From Minisyncoccota bacterium (GTDB lineage: Bacteria > Patescibacteriota > Minisyncoccia > Phycocordibacterales > UBA2100), in contig JAGVDT010000051.1 of assembly GCA_020058565.1 (NCBI GenBank), positions 1 to 8,506 on the forward strand: DNA of 8,506 nucleotides, written 5' to 3'. Numbering within the stretch: position 1 is the first letter of the stretch; the number at the start of each line of letters is the position of its first letter. The translations under genes and the position numbers were made by a program. The notes beneath the pieces are model-generated. The model saw nothing but the letters and a program-made list of their open reading frames with translations. It was not told the DNA's origin and made no database searches. Of this stretch, positions 6,455 through 8,506 are shown piece by piece.

Positions 6455-6817
6455 TCATATTTCAACCGGTCGGCTTGGGTACAAGCCGCCGAAGTCGATG
6501 CTATGCGGATAGAGAAAATCAGCATACTGAGAGGAATCCCGAACGCACTTAGCCGCGACCGCAGCCCACATTTGATCAATTGAACTAGATTCGTCAGCAT
6601 CGCTTGCTTCTTTGACCCGTGCACCACGGAGCAATACTAGAGTCCCTTGTCCATTGTGGGCAATATAACCATCAATGCTCAGAGATTCGAAATATAAATC
6701 CGCAGTGAGGTACACGTACACAGGTGACCCCGTCGGCAACACGGGAAAATTCATTACTCGAATGACAACAGATTCATCCTCACTGTTGGTGATGATGAGC
6801 GCAGCGTTTGGCAACAT
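6455..6817 (-). CDS. Hypothetical protein, 120 aa, between two 28-bp repeats
   Basis: I do not recognise this protein. It starts MLPNAALIITNSEDESVVIRV and looks soluble, with no signal peptide or membrane helix. The first 70 residues alternate hydrophobic and polar residues in short strands (AALIIT, VVIRVMNF, PVYVYLTADLYFESL, GTLVLLRGARV), suggesting a beta-rich fold. An acidic stretch ASDADESSSID (71-81) and a helix QMWAAVAAKCV follow, then an aromatic tail. Start ATG 6817 is supported by AGGAG 7 nt upstream; an ATG 7 nt earlier is out of frame. It lies 135 bp after the helicase stop with its own candidate promoter and terminator. The gene with its flanks is bounded by the direct repeats, like a single-gene cassette. 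Confidence 0.75.
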   Translation of the reverse strand: MLPNAALIITNSEDESVVIRVMNFPVLPTGSPVYVYLTADLYFESLSIDGYIAHNGQGTLVLLRGARVKEASDADESSSIDQMWAAVAAKCVRDSSQYADFLYPHSIDFGGLYPSRPVEI

Positions 6818-6853
6818 CTTCCATCTCCTGTAGCTCTGCTCGTTCGCACTTCA

Positions 6854-6877
6854 AGGTTTATAACACAATTTAAACCT
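6854..6877 (-). promoter_or_regulatory. Extended -10 promoter and inverted repeat for the 120-aa gene
   Basis: On the minus strand TGT followed by TATAAA (6862-6857) resembles an extended -10 promoter; no convincing -35 is found. AGGTTTA (6854-6860) and TAAACCT (6871-6877) form a 7-bp inverted repeat overlapping this box and could be an operator. The implied leader is about 33 nt and contains the AGGAG site. Confidence 0.35.
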
Positions 6878-6924
6878 CGATGATAGGACACATTTCTGCC
6901 TCGTCGACAGATGCACGCGCTAAA

Positions 6925-6952
6925 TGCGTGTCTAGGGTAACCCTAGACGGAT
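6925..6952. repeat. 28-bp palindromic repeat, copy 2, at helicase stop
   Basis: Same sequence and orientation as 6317-6344. The core stem is GTCTAGGG (6930-6937) with CCCTAGAC (6941-6948) and loop TAA. A second stem, CTAAAT (6920-6925) with ATTTAG (6951-6956), encloses it across an asymmetric internal loop and includes the helicase stop codon. Outside, TCGTCGAC (6901-6908) pairs with GTCGACGA (6956-6963). The copy begins directly after the helicase TAA. It lacks a T-run, so a role in simple termination is uncertain. Confidence 0.85.
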
Positions 6953-8146
6953 TTAGTCGACGAAGGTGAGGGCTTTGCCCCGTTTGCCGCCGCGGCCGGT
7001 GCGGCCAATGCGGTGGACGTAGTCTTCGTACGTCGTTGGGAGTTCATAGTTGATCACGTGGGATACGTCGGCTACGTCGATGCCGCGTGCAGCGACGTCG
7101 GTAGCTACGAGTACCTGTACCCTATTGCCTTTGAAGTCAGAAAGCGCGCGCTGGCGTTTGTTTTGATTTTTATTGCCATGTATGGACTCTGCGGTAAATC
7201 CGCGCTGCTGAAGCGTTTTTGAAAGCTTTTCGACACCGTGTTTGGTGCGGCCGAAAACTAGCACTTTGCTGAATTCTGGCTGAATCAATAGGTCGTGAAG
7301 CACGTCTATTTTTTGTTTGCCGCTTGTTCGTACTACGTCTTGGTGGACACTTGCGGAAGTGTCGCCGGTTTTTACCGATACGCGAACAGGATTGTTGAGG
7401 AAGTTTCCTACCAGCGCCTCGATTTCGCGCGAAAGCGTTGCCGAAAAGAAAAGCGTATGACGTTCGCGAGACATATGGCTCATGATGAATTTCATGTCGT
7501 GGATGAAACCCATGTCGAGCATGCGGTCTGCTTCGTCGAGTACTACGGTCTGGAATTTTGATAGGTCGAGCGCACGCTGTGACATCAGATCTTTGAGTCG
7601 CCCTGGGGTCCCGATCACAAAATACGGGTCATCACGCAAACGCCTTTTTTGAGGATTGATATTTGCGCCACCCACTACCGATGCCGAGAGAAATCCGGAG
7701 CCACGGGCAAAGCCCAGGTACTCTTCTTCGATCTGCTGCGCAAGCTCGCGTGTAGGCACGATGATCAATATGCGCTGAGAACGATCCTGTACGACTTTGT
7801 TTAAAAGCGGGATCAGAAATGCCGCAGTTTTTCCTGTACCAGTGTTTGCGATACCTACTACATCGCGGCCCTCGAGCACATGCGGGATTATCTGATCCTG
7901 AATCGGGGTCGGGGTTACGTAGCCTTTAGCTGCGATGTTGGCTTTGATGCGTTCATCGATCGCAAAGTCTGCAAACGTGTGCTTCGGTGTATAGACTTCC
8001 TGCATTTCTTCAACTGGCCCTTTGTTTATAAAACGAGAGACGTCGTTGAAAACGCCAAAATTGCGTGCTTGTCGCGGCGCTCGCTGAAAGTTTCGGCGCT
8101 GACCGCCGCCGCGATAGCCGCGGTTATTTGATCGTGAATTATACAT
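6953..8146 (-). CDS. DEAD-box ATP-dependent RNA helicase
   Basis: Cytoplasmic RNA helicase of the RhlE/DeaD type, 397 aa from ATG 8146. An Arg/Gly/Asn-rich tail (1-30) precedes the Q motif (GYVTPTPIQDQ, 75-85). Motif I is ANTGTGKT (100-107), Ia PTRELAQ (131-137), Ib TPGR (180-183), II DEAD (204-207), III SAT (235-237), IV VLVFGRT (295-301), V ATDVAARGID (348-357) and VI HRIGRTGR (378-385). All catalytic residues are present. The protein ends at GKALTFVD, right at the end of the second RecA domain, with no C-terminal extension. The frame stays open upstream to an ATG at 8335, but ATG 8146 is chosen because the low-complexity basic N-terminus starting MYNSR is typical and the upstream translation resembles nothing. 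GGAG lies 16 nt before the ATG, an unusually long spacing. Confidence 0.93.
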   Translation of the reverse strand: MYNSRSNNRGYRGGGQRRNFQRAPRQARNFGVFNDVSRFINKGPVEEMQEVYTPKHTFADFAIDERIKANIAAKGYVTPTPIQDQIIPHVLEGRDVVGIANTGTGKTAAFLIPLLNKVVQDRSQRILIIVPTRELAQQIEEEYLGFARGSGFLSASVVGGANINPQKRRLRDDPYFVIGTPGRLKDLMSQRALDLSKFQTVVLDEADRMLDMGFIHDMKFIMSHMSRERHTLFFSATLSREIEALVGNFLNNPVRVSVKTGDTSASVHQDVVRTSGKQKIDVLHDLLIQPEFSKVLVFGRTKHGVEKLSKTLQQRGFTAESIHGNKNQNKRQRALSDFKGNRVQVLVATDVAARGIDVADVSHVINYELPTTYEDYVHRIGRTGRGGKRGKALTFVD

Positions 8147-8364
8147 ATGTATGTGTAGTTCGCTCCAATTTCGCTGCGTCGGAAATGGACTGCCAATCAT
8201 TCGCAAAAATAAGTGTGCCGAATGTTGCAGCTCGCCGAGTGGCGGAATTGGAGCTGAACTTACGAATATTGTCTTACAAGTCCGGTTAGATTCGCGCCCT
8301 CGCCTACTTATCTGGGGCGGTCTCGGATCTACCAAGACAAAGAAACTATGGAGACTAGCTTGAC
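8147..8364 (-). promoter_or_regulatory. Long structured leader of the helicase gene
   Basis: About 218 nt separate the predicted transcription start from ATG 8146, and I see no separate gene here. GCTCCAATTTCGC (8162-8174) and GCGGAATTGGAGC (8242-8254) are complementary over 13 positions; the single imperfect pair is A-C in the minus-strand RNA and G-U in a plus-strand RNA. In the minus-strand RNA this stem would cover the only GGAG near the start codon. Smaller stems include ATTCG/CGAAT (8199-8203, 8219-8223) and TGGAG/CTCCA (8349-8353, 8364-8368). Long leaders are known in cold-induced DEAD-box helicase mRNAs, so regulation through RNA structure is plausible. Confidence 0.4.
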
Positions 8365-8370
8365 TCCAGA

Positions 8371-8398
8371 AGTATAGCAGACCCAGTTAATTTGTCAA
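8371..8398 (-). promoter_or_regulatory. Strong promoter of the helicase gene
   Basis: On the minus strand a perfect TTGACA (8398-8393) and TATACT (8376-8371, 5 of 6) are 16 bp apart, and TGC directly before the -10 box makes it an extended -10. It is the best promoter match in the window. Transcription should start near 8364. Confidence 0.75.
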
Positions 8399-8407
8399 TG
8401 GGAGATT

Positions 8408-8456
8408 GGTGAATTAGCACGCTAACTGCACCAAAGTTTGCAGGCTAATTGCACCA
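8408..8456. repeat. Array of GCTAAYTGCACC half-sites upstream of the helicase promoter
   Basis: GCTAACTGCACCA (8421-8433) and GCTAATTGCACCA (8444-8456) are direct repeats 23 bp apart with one mismatch. GGTGAATTAGC (8408-8418) is a related copy in the opposite orientation, so the left pair forms an imperfect palindrome. The array starts about 10 bp beyond the -35 box, where an activator or a regulator shared with a divergent gene could bind. From 8457 to the edge I see only small inverted repeats, such as CGATATG/CATATCG (8481-8487, 8497-8503). Confidence 0.5.
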
Positions 8457-8506
8457 CCTGCCGAGGCGCCGATACTCCGGCGATATGGCACATACACATA
8501 TCGGAC

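Noticed and set aside
6166..6627. 153-codon minus-strand frame
   Set aside because: It overlaps the ends of two better-supported genes and runs through the terminator and 28-bp repeat; its composition is not protein-like.
6317..6952. CRISPR array
   Set aside because: There are only two repeat copies, 608 bp apart, with a gene between them; spacing and copy number do not fit.
8228..8310. tRNA-Leu-like string GCCGAGTGGCGGAATTGG on the plus strand
   Set aside because: It resembles the acceptor/D-arm junction of tRNA-Leu, but no matching acceptor 3' strand, T-arm or anticodon arm can be folded from the following bases.
8147..8335. 63-codon upstream extension of the helicase to ATG 8335
   Set aside because: The translation is unlike helicase N-termini and falls in a structured leader; the basic MYNSR start at 8146 fits the family.
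8414..8506. Possible gene ends on the minus strand, or a start MAHTHIG at 8485 on the plus strand
   Set aside because: These are very short open stretches at the window edge with no ribosome-binding site and no recognisable sequence; they cannot be supported from this window.

Overview
The window carries an aerobic terminal-oxidase operon on the plus strand (258-4893), followed by a block of minus-strand genes (8146 down to 5018) spaced by hairpins, short repeats and promoters. The organism is most likely a Patescibacteria (CPR) bacterium, in the Parcubacteria/Kaiserbacteria range. That inference rests on the secreted two-domain DUF5666-type protein, the compact Arg/Gly-tailed DEAD-box helicase and small orphan genes. 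The oxidase genes themselves resemble proteobacterial cyoABCDE closely enough to suggest horizontal acquisition. TAA, TGA and TAG all act as stops, so the genetic code looks standard.

Left part. A truncated minus-strand ORF (191 to 1) diverges from the oxidase operon. The operon has the canonical order cyoA-cyoB-cyoC-cyoD-cyoE, with gaps of 5 and 1 nt and two 4-nt ATGA overlaps, so it is almost certainly one transcript. CyoA-D form a cytochrome bo3-type quinol oxidase, and CyoE makes the heme O it needs. CyoB keeps every heme, CuB, proton-channel and quinone-site residue I could check, and CyoA lacks the CuA ligands, as expected of a quinol oxidase. The complex should therefore be functional, oxidising ubiquinol, reducing oxygen and pumping protons.

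Middle part. Convergent with the operon is a secreted protein with two DUF5666-like beta domains and Met/His/Gly-rich stretches (5710 to 5018). A hairpin shared with the operon's 3' side separates them. Upstream of this gene is a roughly 250-bp region with a candidate promoter, competing hairpins and two tiny overlapping ORFs.

Right part. Minus-strand genes follow one another in transcription order: a DEAD-box RNA helicase (8146 to 6953), an unrecognised 120-aa protein (6817 to 6455) and an 87-aa coiled-coil protein (6230 to 5967) with a strong terminator. The 120-aa gene lies between two identical 28-bp copies of a palindrome-containing sequence, each with GTCGAC-type boxes nearby. This gives a cassette-like arrangement and is the most unusual structure here. 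The helicase has a strong promoter about 225 bp upstream, a long structured leader, and an array of repeated half-sites just beyond the -35 box.
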